Assembly (NCBI RefSeq): GCF_000424585.1
Contig: NZ_AUKE01000021.1
Span: 1 to 61,370 of the forward strand
DNA from: Butyrivibrio sp. MC2013
Lineage (GTDB): Bacteria > Bacillota > Clostridia > Lachnospirales > Lachnospiraceae
Direction of reading: 5' to 3'
DNA length: 61,370 bases
Shown: positions 43,058-51,567 of the stretch, one piece after another
Numbering within the stretch: position 1 is the stretch's first letter
Layout: each line of letters starts with the position of its first letter
Program-made: the position numbers and the translations under genes
The notes under the pieces: model-generated
The model's input: the letters and a program-made list of their open reading frames with translations, nothing else
Told to the model about the DNA's origin: nothing
The model's database searches: none

Positions 43058-43107
43058 TTGCAACTATTTTCTAGTTACAATATAACACTTTAGCCCTACC
43101 TCGTCAA
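43058..43107 (-). promoter_or_regulatory. hicAB promoter with HicB operator candidate
   Basis: TTGACG (43107-43102), a 17-base spacer and TATATT (43084-43079) form a strong minus-strand promoter. A 9-bp inverted repeat with one mismatch (TTGCAACTA-N5-TAGTTACAA, 43058-43080) sits between the -10 box and the start codon. This is a fitting place for autorepression by HicB. Confidence 0.65.
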
Positions 43108-43158
43108 TTCCAACAGAGTAATCTGACAATATTTACGAAATATAACCTTTTTTGAGTT

Positions 43159-44106
43159 TCAAAGCGATTCGTTAATTACTGCTTTCAGAGTCTCCGATGA
43201 CTTCAGTAGTGCCTCTTTTTCCTGCTCACTAAGTCTGATCGGCACAGAACCTTCAACTCCACCTCTTCCGACAATTGCAGGCATACTGAGTGCAACTCCA
43301 TCAATGCCGTTTTCACCATGCTGCATGCTTGATACAGGCAAAACTGATTTTTCATCACGTATTATAGCCTCACAGATACGTCTTACACTCATGGCAATTC
43401 CGTAATAGGTCGCACCTTTTTTCTCAATGATCTCATAGGCGCTGTTCTTAACATTTTCAGCAATCTCTTTCATGGCTTTTTCATGTTCGAAATGCCCCCT
43501 CATCTCGCAGAAATCATGAATTGGAATCCCTGAGACATTTGCACTGCTCCATGCTGCAATCTCACTGTCCCCATGCTCGCCTATAATAAATGCGTGCACT
43601 GAACGGCTGTCCACATTCAAATGTTCCCCCAGAAGATATTTGAATCTGGCTGTATCAAGAACTGTTCCCGAACCAAACACCCTGTTTTCAGGAAATCCAC
43701 TGAACCTGACTGCGGTATATGTAAGAATATCAACAGGATTCGCCACGATAAGAAGTATTCCCTCTTTGTTGTACTTTGCAATCTCAGGAATAATAGACTT
43801 AAAGATGCCTACATTATTTTTAACAAGATCAAGCCTGGTCTCGCCGGGTTTCTGTCCCGCACCTGCTGTAACAACCACAACTGCAGCATCCCCTGCGTCC
43901 TGATAATCACCGGCATATATCTGCATTGGCTTTGCAAAAGGAAGTCCGTGGCTGATATCAAGAGCCTCCCCCTCAGCCTTCTCTTTATTCACATCTATCA
44001 GCACCATCTCGGAAAAAAGCCCGCTTTCCATAAGGGCAAATGCTGATGCAGAGCCAACAAATCCACAACCTACTACTGCTACTTTTCTTTCGTTTAATGT
44101 TGCCAT
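43159..44106 (-). CDS. ldh: L-lactate dehydrogenase
   Basis: The 315-residue protein has the NAD fold VAVVGCGFVGSASAFALMESG, with VLIDVNKEKAEGEALD supplying the NAD-selecting aspartate. VTAGAGQKPGETRLDLVKNN is the active-site loop with the substrate arginine, and IIGEHGDSEIAAWS contains the catalytic histidine. The Gln in the GAGQKPGETR loop supports lactate rather than malate as product. The enzyme regenerates NAD+ in fermentation. Confidence 0.94.
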   Translation of the reverse strand: MATLNERKVAVVGCGFVGSASAFALMESGLFSEMVLIDVNKEKAEGEALDISHGLPFAKPMQIYAGDYQDAGDAAVVVVTAGAGQKPGETRLDLVKNNVGIFKSIIPEIAKYNKEGILLIVANPVDILTYTAVRFSGFPENRVFGSGTVLDTARFKYLLGEHLNVDSRSVHAFIIGEHGDSEIAAWSSANVSGIPIHDFCEMRGHFEHEKAMKEIAENVKNSAYEIIEKKGATYYGIAMSVRRICEAIIRDEKSVLPVSSMQHGENGIDGVALSMPAIVGRGGVEGSVPIRLSEQEKEALLKSSETLKAVINESL

Positions 44107-44186
44107 AGTGTGCCTTCCTATCTTTCATTATATTAAGTATAAACTCATTTATCTGAACCTTACGCAAAAAATGTTTGTTGTGAAAT

Positions 44187-44957
44187 TTAATCAAGTACCT
44201 CCCCGTTACGAGAGATGGTTACAACCTGCCAGGGAAGGAACTTTCCACTGTTCTTTATAGCATTCTCTGCAGCCCTCTGGAGTCCTCCGCAGCATGGAAC
44301 TTCCATCCTTACAATGGTCACGCTGACGATATCATTATTTGATATGATTTCTGTCAGTTTTTCTGTGTAGTCGCCATCATCCAGCTTTGGACATCCTATC
44401 ATTGTAACTTTGCCCTTCATGAACTCCTCGTGCATATTGGCATAGGCATATGCTGTGCAGTCAGCTGCAATGAGAAGTTTAGCTCCATTATAGAAACCGG
44501 CCTGTGTTGGAAGAAGTTTTATCTGGCATGGCCATTGCATTAATCTTGATGGATGAGTGCTCATTCTTGAAATCATGTCCTGTCCGAAATCGTCGTTGCC
44601 CTGAGAAGCACTCTGAAGCTGCATAAACCTTGATCCAGGGCATCCATGCCCTGCGGCATGTTGTTCCATTTCATTCATCATCTTGTTCTCGCACTGATGC
44701 ATATCTTTTACAATTCCTTTCTTTTCCTGCGCTTCCTTTACAGCTGCTTCATCATAAGCAGGCGCTTCCCTTTCTTCAAAAGAGATTGCTCCCATAGGAC
44801 ATCCCGGTAAACAGTCGCCAAATCCATCGCAGAAGTTCTCTCTTACCAGCTTTGCTTTTCCGTTCACAATATCAATAGCACCTTCGTGGCAGGCACTGGC
44901 ACAAATACCACATCCATTGCACTTTTCTTCGTCGATCTTTATTATCTTTCTTACCAT
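44187..44957 (-). CDS. 4Fe-4S ferredoxin-domain protein
   Basis: The 256-residue protein begins with two cluster motifs (CNGCGICASACHEG and CDGFGDCLPGCPMG). The second has a Phe in place of one cysteine. The rest is an unrecognised cysteine-containing domain (QWPCQIKLLPTQAGFYNGAKLLIAADCTAYAYANMHEEF) and ends with VEVPCCGG-like RMEVPCCGGL. Related proteins sit beside hybrid-cluster or Crp/Fnr genes. The Crp/Fnr gene is divergent here, with 107 bp between the starts. Confidence 0.85.
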   Translation of the reverse strand: MVRKIIKIDEEKCNGCGICASACHEGAIDIVNGKAKLVRENFCDGFGDCLPGCPMGAISFEEREAPAYDEAAVKEAQEKKGIVKDMHQCENKMMNEMEQHAAGHGCPGSRFMQLQSASQGNDDFGQDMISRMSTHPSRLMQWPCQIKLLPTQAGFYNGAKLLIAADCTAYAYANMHEEFMKGKVTMIGCPKLDDGDYTEKLTEIISNNDIVSVTIVRMEVPCCGGLQRAAENAIKNSGKFLPWQVVTISRNGEVLD

Positions 44958-45064
44958 TTTTAAACCTCTCTGTTCTTAGCTTTAACCTTGTTCTGATGGT
45001 GTCAGTATAATATACTATTCATAACATGTATGTTGTTTAAACCACATTTTGGGAGCTATTTTTT

Positions 45065-45724
45065 ATGAATCTTGAAGGTATAGAAAAAAGCAGACTGTTC
45101 CAGGGAATGACAGCAAAAGAGCTCTCTTCGTGCCTTGACTTCCTGGATGCAAAGAAAAAGAGATTCCGAAAAGACGATGTGATTCTCCACGCCGGAGAAC
45201 AGACTTCCCAAATAGGCATGGTTCTTTCTGGTAGTGTTACTGTTGAAAGCAACGACATCTGGGGCAACCGTACTGTATTAAGCCATGTTGGAAAGAACCA
45301 GTACTTTGCCGAGACCTATGCTCTTCTTGGCGAAGTCCTTTTGGTGGATGTCAGAGCAAATGAGGAAAGCTGCATTCTCTTTTGCAATATAAAGAACCTT
45401 CTTGAAGATAGCAAAAAAAGCTCTCCCTGGAAGGAAAAGCTCCTTAAAAATATACTTATCATCTCATCACAGAAGAACCTTGTCCTCTCCGGACGAAGCT
45501 TTTATACTTCTTCCAAGAGCTGCCGCGGACGCCTCCTGTCATATCTCAATGCCATTGCACTGCAGTCTGACTCCAGAGAATTTGATATTCCATTCAACAG
45601 ACAACAACTTGCTGATTATCTGAACCTTGAGCGCACCAATATGTCAAAAGAACTCTCACGCATGCAAGATGAAGGGCTTATAGAGTATAGGAAAAGTCAT
45701 TTCAGACTTCTTAAGGCTGATTAG
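45065..45724 (+). CDS. Crp/Fnr family transcriptional regulator
   Basis: The 219-residue protein has an N-terminal cyclic-nucleotide-binding-like beta barrel (SRLFQGMTAKELSSCLDFLDA, VILHAGEQTSQIGMVLSGSVTVES). A C-terminal Crp-type HTH follows (IPFNRQQLADYLNLERTNMSKELSRMQDEGLIEYRKSHFRLL). It lacks an FNR-type N-terminal cysteine cluster. It is divergent from the ferredoxin gene. The gap contains AACAT-GT-ATGTT (45023-45034), a weak operator candidate. Genes of this layout are often oxidative- or nitrosative-stress pairs. Confidence 0.92.
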   Translation: MNLEGIEKSRLFQGMTAKELSSCLDFLDAKKKRFRKDDVILHAGEQTSQIGMVLSGSVTVESNDIWGNRTVLSHVGKNQYFAETYALLGEVLLVDVRANEESCILFCNIKNLLEDSKKSSPWKEKLLKNILIISSQKNLVLSGRSFYTSSKSCRGRLLSYLNAIALQSDSREFDIPFNRQQLADYLNLERTNMSKELSRMQDEGLIEYRKSHFRLLKAD

Positions 45725-45858
45725 CCAATATATGCATCTTCTGCAACGTTGTAGAAATCGTCTTGCTCCAGCGTTCTTTTCAGAAGGAATGTATCACCTT
45801 TTTTAAAGAATGGACAGGTCTTCAACTCCCTGTTATCAAAGAGTACCTGTTTATCCAT
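45721..45858 (-). CDS. Small protein, 45 residues
   Basis: The ATG at 45858 has GAGGA upstream. The product is MDKQVLFDNRELKTCPFFKK, then GDTFLLKRTLEQDDFYNVAEDAYIG. The CPFFKKGD segment recalls the start of TIGR04076-type small proteins, so it may be the front part of a truncated gene. It converges on the Crp/Fnr gene, overlapping its stop codon. Confidence 0.45.
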   Translation of the reverse strand: MDKQVLFDNRELKTCPFFKKGDTFLLKRTLEQDDFYNVAEDAYIG

Positions 45859-45868
45859 TAATATTCCT

Positions 45869-45902
45869 CGCTTATCCTGGAAATCAACTTCCAGGATAAG
45901 CG
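45869..45902. repeat. Perfect 14-bp inverted repeat
   Basis: CGCTTATCCTGGAA-N6-TTCCAGGATAAGCG is a perfect hairpin lying just upstream of the 45-residue gene. There is no T run on either side within a few bases, so termination is uncertain. Confidence 0.65.
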
Positions 45903-46015
45903 GCAATCGGCAATTTGATTTTTTTCGCAAATTTGAGCTTTTATTATTTTTGCGAATCAGAAAGCCATCTGGCGGTATCGATAATCCTTATTCCTTCATG
46001 CTGGCTTTCATCTGA

Positions 46016-46486
46016 TCAAAAATTATACTGCATGAAATTTCCGTTATGCTTAAATCCATATGATTCGTACAACTTCACACCCATATTCGATGCTGTAATA
46101 TAGATTGTTCCGCAGCCATATTCTTTTGCCTCTTTTACTACTCTGTCCAGTAACTCTGTAGCGATTCCCAATCTCCTATAGTTCGGATCGGTATACATGC
46201 TGGACAAGATACCTAATTTCCCTGAAGGGCATGTGAAGTATGGCGGTTTTTCCGCGAAGGACATACCACTTGTTCCGACTATCTTATCTCCATCAAATGC
46301 CAGCCAGGAAATATAGGTTCCGGCAGCCATATTTCTTTTATAAAAATCCAGCAGAGCCTCTTCAAGATTTACATCATTCGGTACAGTTTTTCCCTCTGAT
46401 GTGTATTCTTCTGTCAGTTGATCTATTCTCATTCTTATGATCCTGTTTAATTCGTTCTCTGATAATCTTTTATAAACAATATCCAT
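46016..46486 (-). CDS. GNAT acetyltransferase
   Basis: The 156-residue protein is a single GNAT domain with the acetyl-CoA loop MYTDPNYRRLGIATELLDRVV and the C-terminal VKLYESYGFKHNGNFMQYNF. I took the ATG at 46486, with AAGGA 8 bases upstream; an earlier ATG at 46531 is possible. It is closely similar in layout to the next gene upstream (46567-47022), which suggests an old duplication. Confidence 0.86.
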   Translation of the reverse strand: MDIVYKRLSENELNRIIRMRIDQLTEEYTSEGKTVPNDVNLEEALLDFYKRNMAAGTYISWLAFDGDKIVGTSGMSFAEKPPYFTCPSGKLGILSSMYTDPNYRRLGIATELLDRVVKEAKEYGCGTIYITASNMGVKLYESYGFKHNGNFMQYNF

Positions 46487-46566
46487 AAACATATCCTTCC
46501 ATTCTGTCCATTCTATGTGGTTGTATTTCATTACTTCATCAGCCTTTTTCAGTAATATTCCTGCTA

Positions 46567-47022
46567 TTACCTAAGTTCCATTTCATCATTCATTTTTACA
46601 AAGCCATACTTCTCATACAGAGGTCTTCCCATCTCAGTAGCTTCAAGAGAGATTGCTGTGATTCCTCTACTCTTTGCATCCTGTACAAGAAGATCCAAAG
46701 TCTTATAAGCTATTCCCTGCCTGCGATAATCAGATGCCGTGTACATATTCATGATGTATGCTTTTTCACCTGACGGATTATGATATGTTGGCATTACTCT
46801 GTAATAGCTCACTCCGCCGGCACCTATAAATTTGTTCTCGTCAAACACCAGATATGCTGTATGTGAGCCATCAGCCATAGCTTTAGAATAATAATCCCTG
46901 GATTGCCGCTCCACCTCTGACATATCAATGCTTGCATCAAGCCTATTTGCTGCCCTCAAAACTTCTATTCTTGTGGCGACAAGCATATCCAAATCTTCTA
47001 TTGTTGCCTTTCTGAAATTCAT
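46567..47022 (-). CDS. GNAT acetyltransferase
   Basis: The 151-residue protein is a GNAT domain. It has FRKATIEDLDMLVATRIEVLRAANRL at the start, the acetyl-CoA loop MYTASDYRRQGIAYKTLDLLV near residues 95-115 and GRPLYEKYGFVKMNDEM at the end. It starts one base after the stop of the chimeric pseudogene upstream. Confidence 0.88.
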   Translation of the reverse strand: MNFRKATIEDLDMLVATRIEVLRAANRLDASIDMSEVERQSRDYYSKAMADGSHTAYLVFDENKFIGAGGVSYYRVMPTYHNPSGEKAYIMNMYTASDYRRQGIAYKTLDLLVQDAKSRGITAISLEATEMGRPLYEKYGFVKMNDEMELR

Positions 47023-47528
47023 TTATTTACCCGCCTCTGAATTGATCTCATCAACTATATTTGCTGGTTTTATAGTCATCTCGACCCATGCCGGAGCAAA
47101 TCCTACCAGATTATATTTTTCTCAGATAAAAAATCCTCCGCTTTACATCCTATATCTTCAGCGGATTGTCTTATTGCCATCGAATGAGTAAGAGCTGCGA
47201 TACCACCTTTCGCGGCTGAATAGCTCTCTGTCTGAGGCTGGCTCATCCGGTCTCTTGAAGATGCAATATTTATAACACAGGCCCCCTTTGCAAAATACGG
47301 CATGAAGAGCTTTGTAAGATAAAATGGAGCTGTAACTCCAACAGACAGTGCGTATTGAAATTCTTCATAACTGCACTCATCAATCCCCTTCATTGCAGGT
47401 AGTGCATTATTTATCAGGAAGTCCACATGCCCGGATTCTTCAATAACACTTTTGGCAAATGCCTCTAACGTCTCCTTGTCTGCCACATCTCCGACAAACC
47501 AGTCACCAGGCTTTATATCAATGCCTTC
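47023..47528 (-). pseudogene. Chimeric remnant: SDR oxidoreductase fragment joined to a gutted GNAT gene
   Basis: From about 47528 the frame gives the middle of a short-chain dehydrogenase (GDWFVGDVADKETLEAFAKS, DFLINNALPA, YSAAKGGIAALTHSMA). The SDR start and end are missing. At about 47185 it switches to IRQSAEDIGCKAEDFLSEKN, which matches residues 11-30 of the GNAT at 33927-34694. After a frame break comes GFAPAWVEMTIKPANIVDEI, which matches its C-terminus. About 190 GNAT residues are deleted. None of this can encode a working enzyme. Confidence 0.85.
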
Positions 47529-48073
47529 ATTTTGTCCTTTGCCATCTTTTTTATCCCTCTATCACTCCACACATGAGCTTCGACATATCTCTCAGGACCA
47601 TATTCCCCATCTGGGTTCCAGTCTTGGGGAAGGCCGTACTTTTTAATCACTTCTATTATCTCGTCATATGTGTAGAGCTTCTTTCTGTACTCTTTTCCAT
47701 CATTGACCCGGTTACTGAATGTTGGATGAGAATCTCCATAGGTAAAAGAAACTGTGCTCAGATCCAAGTCTGCTGTATCTATCACTATATGATCACAGTC
47801 TTCGAACCAGCTCTGTAACCACGGACATTCACCAATCACCAGATAATGAGGGGCTTTCCGTTCGATCTTCCCACCCTTTTTCTGGAACTCGGTTCTTAGT
47901 ATCTCTTCGAACCGCCTTCTATCCGCAATGTAACTGTCTTGCCTTTTGGCGCACATGGTTTCAGGCTTTTCGGCCTTTATAGTCAGAAGCAACTTTTGGG
48001 CTTCTTCTTCGCTTAGATCCGACAGATTCCGAAATGGGCCTGTTTTCTTATCAAAATAATGGTATAAAAGCAT
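47513..48073 (-). CDS. Unknown protein, 186 residues
   Basis: I do not recognise the family. The product begins MLLYHYFDKKTGPFRNLSDLSEEEAQKLLL and has PHYLVIGECPWLQSWFEDCDHIVIDTADLD in the middle, with YTYDEIIEVIKKYGLPQDWNPD near the end. It is soluble and rich in charged residues. The ATG at 48073 has AGGGGG upstream. Its 3' end abuts the SDR/GNAT remnant, so the last residues (about KDKMKALI) could be altered by that junction. Confidence 0.65.
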   Translation of the reverse strand: MLLYHYFDKKTGPFRNLSDLSEEEAQKLLLTIKAEKPETMCAKRQDSYIADRRRFEEILRTEFQKKGGKIERKAPHYLVIGECPWLQSWFEDCDHIVIDTADLDLSTVSFTYGDSHPTFSNRVNDGKEYRKKLYTYDEIIEVIKKYGLPQDWNPDGEYGPERYVEAHVWSDRGIKKMAKDKMKALI

Positions 48074-48147
48074 TGTATCCCCCTGACATAAATCAATTAT
48101 TTTCCGAGATAACGTTCCACCGTTCATCTCGAAAAATTCGAATCTGT

Positions 48148-48765
48148 TTAATTCTTTGAATATATCACTACAAAACTTTTTCCTTTTGCAATATCCTTAA
48201 CCTGAATATTATCAAAACCAGCTTGTTTCCCAATGGCTACCAATTGTTCAGGCTCAAACTTCTTGAAACCTTTTTTTGTATACGCTAAATCATCAAGAAA
48301 TTCTTTCGTATAAACAACATTGTAAAATGAACCTCCTGCCTTTAATACTCTGTAAATCTCTGAAAGACCTTTTACAGCATCTCTCCAAAAATATACAGTA
48401 TTTATTGATGAGACTGCAAAAAAGGAATCATCATCGTAAGGTAAATCACAACAATCTCCTATCTGCAAATGCAATTTTCCCTGCTTCGCTGCCGTTTTAT
48501 TTCTCTCTGTAGCCTGTTTTAGCATATCCGCAGAAATATCAATTCCATATAAGTCAGATTTTGTTTTTTTATATAAGTACTTCAAGAGATAACCATTCCC
48601 GTACCCAATATCCATAACTTTGTCATCAGATTTAGCCTCAATTAAATCAACTGTCTTTTTATACATTGATTTGTTTATTACATTCATAATGACACAACAG
48701 ATTCTTCCGACAAAGCCATGTGGATTTCCAAACTGGCTTCCTATGTATTCTGCAAATTTACTCAT
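48148..48765 (-). CDS. Class I SAM-dependent methyltransferase
   Basis: The 205-residue protein has methyltransferase motif I VMDIGYGNGYLLKYL (about residues 50-64), LYGIDISADML (acidic loop), QIGDCCDLPYDDDSFFAVSSINTVYFW and LSEIYRVLKAGGSFYNVVY. This is the Methyltransf_11/UbiE-like layout for small-molecule substrates. Confidence 0.92.
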   Translation of the reverse strand: MSKFAEYIGSQFGNPHGFVGRICCVIMNVINKSMYKKTVDLIEAKSDDKVMDIGYGNGYLLKYLYKKTKSDLYGIDISADMLKQATERNKTAAKQGKLHLQIGDCCDLPYDDDSFFAVSSINTVYFWRDAVKGLSEIYRVLKAGGSFYNVVYTKEFLDDLAYTKKGFKKFEPEQLVAIGKQAGFDNIQVKDIAKGKSFVVIYSKN

Positions 48766-48904
48766 AACAGCACTCTCCGATTAATGTCTCATCGTATATC
48801 TGCTTTTCTATAACAGAATAGTATCGACTGCTTTTTTTATCACCATACGTCAAAAAATTCACTTTTCTTCACCCAATCCCGATTCTTGTCAATTATGCAG
48901 TGAT

Positions 48905-49327
48905 TCAATCTTCAAATACCAACCATTGATTCATTCCGGCTCCTGCATCCTCATTCGGGCGTTCCACGAATCCGAGTTTTGCATAGAAGGGTTCTTTCCC
49001 TTTAGCAGAATTAAGATTAAGATTCACCATATAGCCTGGCTTCATATCTGCCTTAATCCTATTTATTACAGCTTCAACCAGTTTTTTTCCTATTCCCTGT
49101 CCCTGATATTCCGGAATAACGATTACATCTGACAGAAAAGCCACATATCCTCCATCCCAGGATAATCTTACAACACCTATTGCTCTTTCATCATCCCTGA
49201 CACAAAGAACCATATACGCGTTCTCAACACAATTCTTAGCTTCTTCAAGCGGAAATAGCCTCCATCCGACCAATTTACGTAATTCCAGGTATTCCTCAGG
49301 AGAAATATAATCATCGTATCTAATCAT
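48905..49327 (-). CDS. GNAT acetyltransferase
   Basis: The 140-residue protein is a compact GNAT domain with VIVIPEYQGQGIGKKLVEAVINRI as the acetyl-CoA loop and GKEPFYAKLGFVERPNEDAGAGMNQW at the end. This variant is common in Firmicutes. The gaps on either side (48766-48904 and 49328-49414) contain no feature I can support. Confidence 0.9.
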   Translation of the reverse strand: MIRYDDYISPEEYLELRKLVGWRLFPLEEAKNCVENAYMVLCVRDDERAIGVVRLSWDGGYVAFLSDVIVIPEYQGQGIGKKLVEAVINRIKADMKPGYMVNLNLNSAKGKEPFYAKLGFVERPNEDAGAGMNQWLVFED

Positions 49328-49414
49328 TTATTATCCTCACCCTTATTTCCTTATTCTGGAATATATTCCGGTATAACTTATTATCCGGCATTAAATCTCT
49401 TATTCGTTAATCCG

Positions 49415-49825
49415 CTATACTTTATCTGCCAACTTATTCAGCACCGTCTCCAGTGTATTGATTTCGGAAGGAGTGAGTCCCTTATATAGGTCAGCCAGGC
49501 GGTCTGTGTTGGCTGCTGTAATAGCCTTATACTTTTCCCATCCCTCCTGGGTCAGGTAAAGTTTCTTTAAACGCTTATCATCTGCATTTTTCTTTATTGC
49601 GATCAAGCCCTCGTTTTCAAGAAGCTTTACGTTTCTCGCAATGGCAGCCTTATCAATGCACAAAAGTGAGGCGATACCTTCCTGTGTGATCCCTTCCGAT
49701 GCACCTATATTTGATATCACAACACTTTCCGAAAAGGAAAGGCCTAAATCCTTTAAGAAGCTATTTGCATAATTCAAATAGCTTCTATACAGGATTCCAA
49801 CATTTTGAAAAATGTTTCTATCCAT
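49415..49825 (-). CDS. MarR family transcriptional regulator
   Basis: The 136-residue protein has the MarR winged helix (GITQEGIASLLCIDKAAIARNVKLLENEGLIAIKKNADDKRLKKLYLTQEG). It overlaps the end of the hydrolase gene by 8 bases, so both are in one operon. Two palindromes in front of that operon (50487-50527) are good candidates for its operators. Confidence 0.92.
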   Translation of the reverse strand: MDRNIFQNVGILYRSYLNYANSFLKDLGLSFSESVVISNIGASEGITQEGIASLLCIDKAAIARNVKLLENEGLIAIKKNADDKRLKKLYLTQEGWEKYKAITAANTDRLADLYKGLTPSEINTLETVLNKLADKV

Positions 49826-50465
49826 TCTCTGCCTCCAAGAAAAAATCTTCTACAATGGCGATAAACTGGTCCGGTACCTCAAGATTTGTTACGTGGCCCG
49901 AGTCCACATATAAGTATTTTCCATCGCTGAGGCAACCCATGGCCACTTCTGCCATTTCCTTTGACATCGCCCCATCCAGGGTTCCATCTGCCAGATAACC
50001 TGTGTTGGCCTGAATCAACAACACCGGACAGTCTATCTTCTTTAGCGCTTCCTCATGATCGAAATCCTCATTCCAAGTGCCATCATAGAAGGCCGCTCCA
50101 AAAGTTGGATCATAATAGTCCAGCCCACGCAGCATTTCCTGAACTGACACAGGCATGAAGGCAATCTCAAGAGGCTCATCACTGTGGAAGGTGCGATAGA
50201 TGGTCACCATACCCTTAATTAGTTTTTCTGCTCCCGGAAACACATATGTGGCAAAGAACTGCTTGCTGTTATCAATCCAGTACATGAGGTAATCGCCATC
50301 ATAGTTCTCTGACTCCAAAGCATTGTGGCTCTGGGTAAAAGCTTTATTGGCAACAGTTGTCTTAACAGCAGGATTATTATATGCTGCAACATAAATGATC
50401 AGTCCACACAATATCAGTATGAGTGCGCAGATCAGTATCAAAATAAATCTTACCACTTTTTTCAT
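49818..50465 (-). CDS. Membrane-anchored alpha/beta hydrolase, apparently missing the catalytic core
   Basis: The 215-residue protein begins with one membrane segment (VVRFILILICALILILCGLIIYVAA) and ends like an alpha/beta hydrolase (CPVLLIQANTGYLADG, VDSGHVTNLEVPDQFIAIVEDFF, with the histidine). The nucleophile elbow G-x-S-x-G and the oxyanion strand are absent: the membrane anchor runs straight into the cap-like region. An internal deletion of about 100 residues is likely. It shares an operon with a MarR gene. Confidence 0.7.
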   Translation of the reverse strand: MKKVVRFILILICALILILCGLIIYVAAYNNPAVKTTVANKAFTQSHNALESENYDGDYLMYWIDNSKQFFATYVFPGAEKLIKGMVTIYRTFHSDEPLEIAFMPVSVQEMLRGLDYYDPTFGAAFYDGTWNEDFDHEEALKKIDCPVLLIQANTGYLADGTLDGAMSKEMAEVAMGCLSDGKYLYVDSGHVTNLEVPDQFIAIVEDFFLEAENG

Positions 50466-50486
50466 TTCTTGATATCCACAAACAAA

Positions 50487-50527
50487 TTGACTGAGTCAAC
50501 CATACAATAATTTGTTGACTCAGTCAA
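50487..50527 (-). promoter_or_regulatory. Promoter with two MarR-type palindromic operators
   Basis: TTGACTGAGTCAA (50487-50499) and TTGACTCAGTCAA (50515-50527) are two 13-bp palindromes spaced 28 bp centre to centre. On the minus strand the distal one supplies a -35 box (TTGACT), with TATGGT 17 bases on. Bound regulator would cover both the -35 box and the start site of the hydrolase-marR operon. The rest of 50528-50652 shows nothing further. Confidence 0.7.
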
Positions 50528-50652
50528 GTATTTCGGGAATATTTTTTATCCAAGTTTGATAACCCGGAAAATAATTTTTCTTTGCTTTATTTTATTGACT
50601 ATCTTGTATGTGCGAATGTGACAACATAGTACTGCATATAAATCCCTCCTCG

Positions 50653-51510
50653 TTATAGTCCGCAGTATTTCAGGCTCTTTTCCCAAAGTTCGTTCCTGTT
50701 TTCCTTAACATAGGAAAGCGCAGATGATTCTTTTATATTTGTACTACGGTCAAAATATTTACCAGAAATGTTACTGAACTGTTCATCTGTTGCTATCTGG
50801 AAAAGAGCTTCTGAAGACTTTTCAAGTTCTCCATATCTGTCTGGCATAGTTGTCTTTACCACAAGAGCCCTTGCCTTATCAGCATGGCCACCTGAGAAAT
50901 TAGTTGCAGCCATAAATCCGGGATTAAAAGAGTTTACTGTAATACTATCCCCACTTTTTATAAATTCTTCATCTAACTTAAGGGTAAGATAGATGGCAGC
51001 CAACTTTGAGTAAGCATAGTTTTTCCTGTCGCCTACTGCTTCATAGGCAATATAATCTGCACCCTTCCATTCAATGCCTCCGGGAGGATTATGCATGTCA
51101 CTGGTAACATTAATAATGCGACCATCTGCCGCAAAATGTGGAAGCAGAAGCTGTATCAAAAGAAAATGGCCAAGATAATTGGTAGCAAACACAATCTCAA
51201 ACCCTTCTTCTGTCATGCCGCTGTCTCTCATTGATGAAATACCTGCATTATTGATAAGTACATCCACAGTGCCATACTCATTTATATATTTATCCGTAAA
51301 AGCTCTTACAGATGAAAGTGAAGATGTATCCAGCTTCATGCTTACAATGTTTTCATTGCCAGTCGAAGCTGAAATGTCTACCCTTGCCTGAGATGCCTTT
51401 ACATCGTTTCTGCAGGCAAGGATAACTCTGTAATCACGAGATTTTGCAATCTTTTTGGCCGTTTCAAACCCAAGTCCTGAATTTGCACCGGTAATTATCA
51501 CGTTTTTCAC
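50653..51510 (-). CDS. Short-chain dehydrogenase/reductase
   Basis: The 285-residue protein has the SDR NADP motif TGANSGLGFETAKKIA, NNAGISSMR and the catalytic Tyr-x3-Lys in YAYSKLAAIYL, with a serine in NVTSDMH upstream. It resembles the retinol-dehydrogenase/protochlorophyllide-reductase-like branch. I prefer the GTG at 51510, with AAGGAAGG 7 bases upstream, over earlier in-frame starts. A MarR gene is directly upstream on the same strand and may regulate it. Confidence 0.9.
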   Translation of the reverse strand: MKNVIITGANSGLGFETAKKIAKSRDYRVILACRNDVKASQARVDISASTGNENIVSMKLDTSSLSSVRAFTDKYINEYGTVDVLINNAGISSMRDSGMTEEGFEIVFATNYLGHFLLIQLLLPHFAADGRIINVTSDMHNPPGGIEWKGADYIAYEAVGDRKNYAYSKLAAIYLTLKLDEEFIKSGDSITVNSFNPGFMAATNFSGGHADKARALVVKTTMPDRYGELEKSSEALFQIATDEQFSNISGKYFDRSTNIKESSALSYVKENRNELWEKSLKYCGL

Positions 51511-51567
51511 TGTCAAACCTTCCTTCATCCTTATGGTACTGTCTCCCGACACTAGAAGGCTTTAGCC

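Noticed and set aside
45022..45034. FNR/CRP box in the Crp/ferredoxin divergent region
   Set aside because: AACAT-GT-ATGTT is symmetric but does not match TGTGA-N6-TCACA or TTGAT-N4-ATCAA, so I did not list it as a site.
47103..47486. A 127-codon SDR gene
   Set aside because: Its C-terminal residues belong to a GNAT gene and both SDR ends are missing. It is a chimera.
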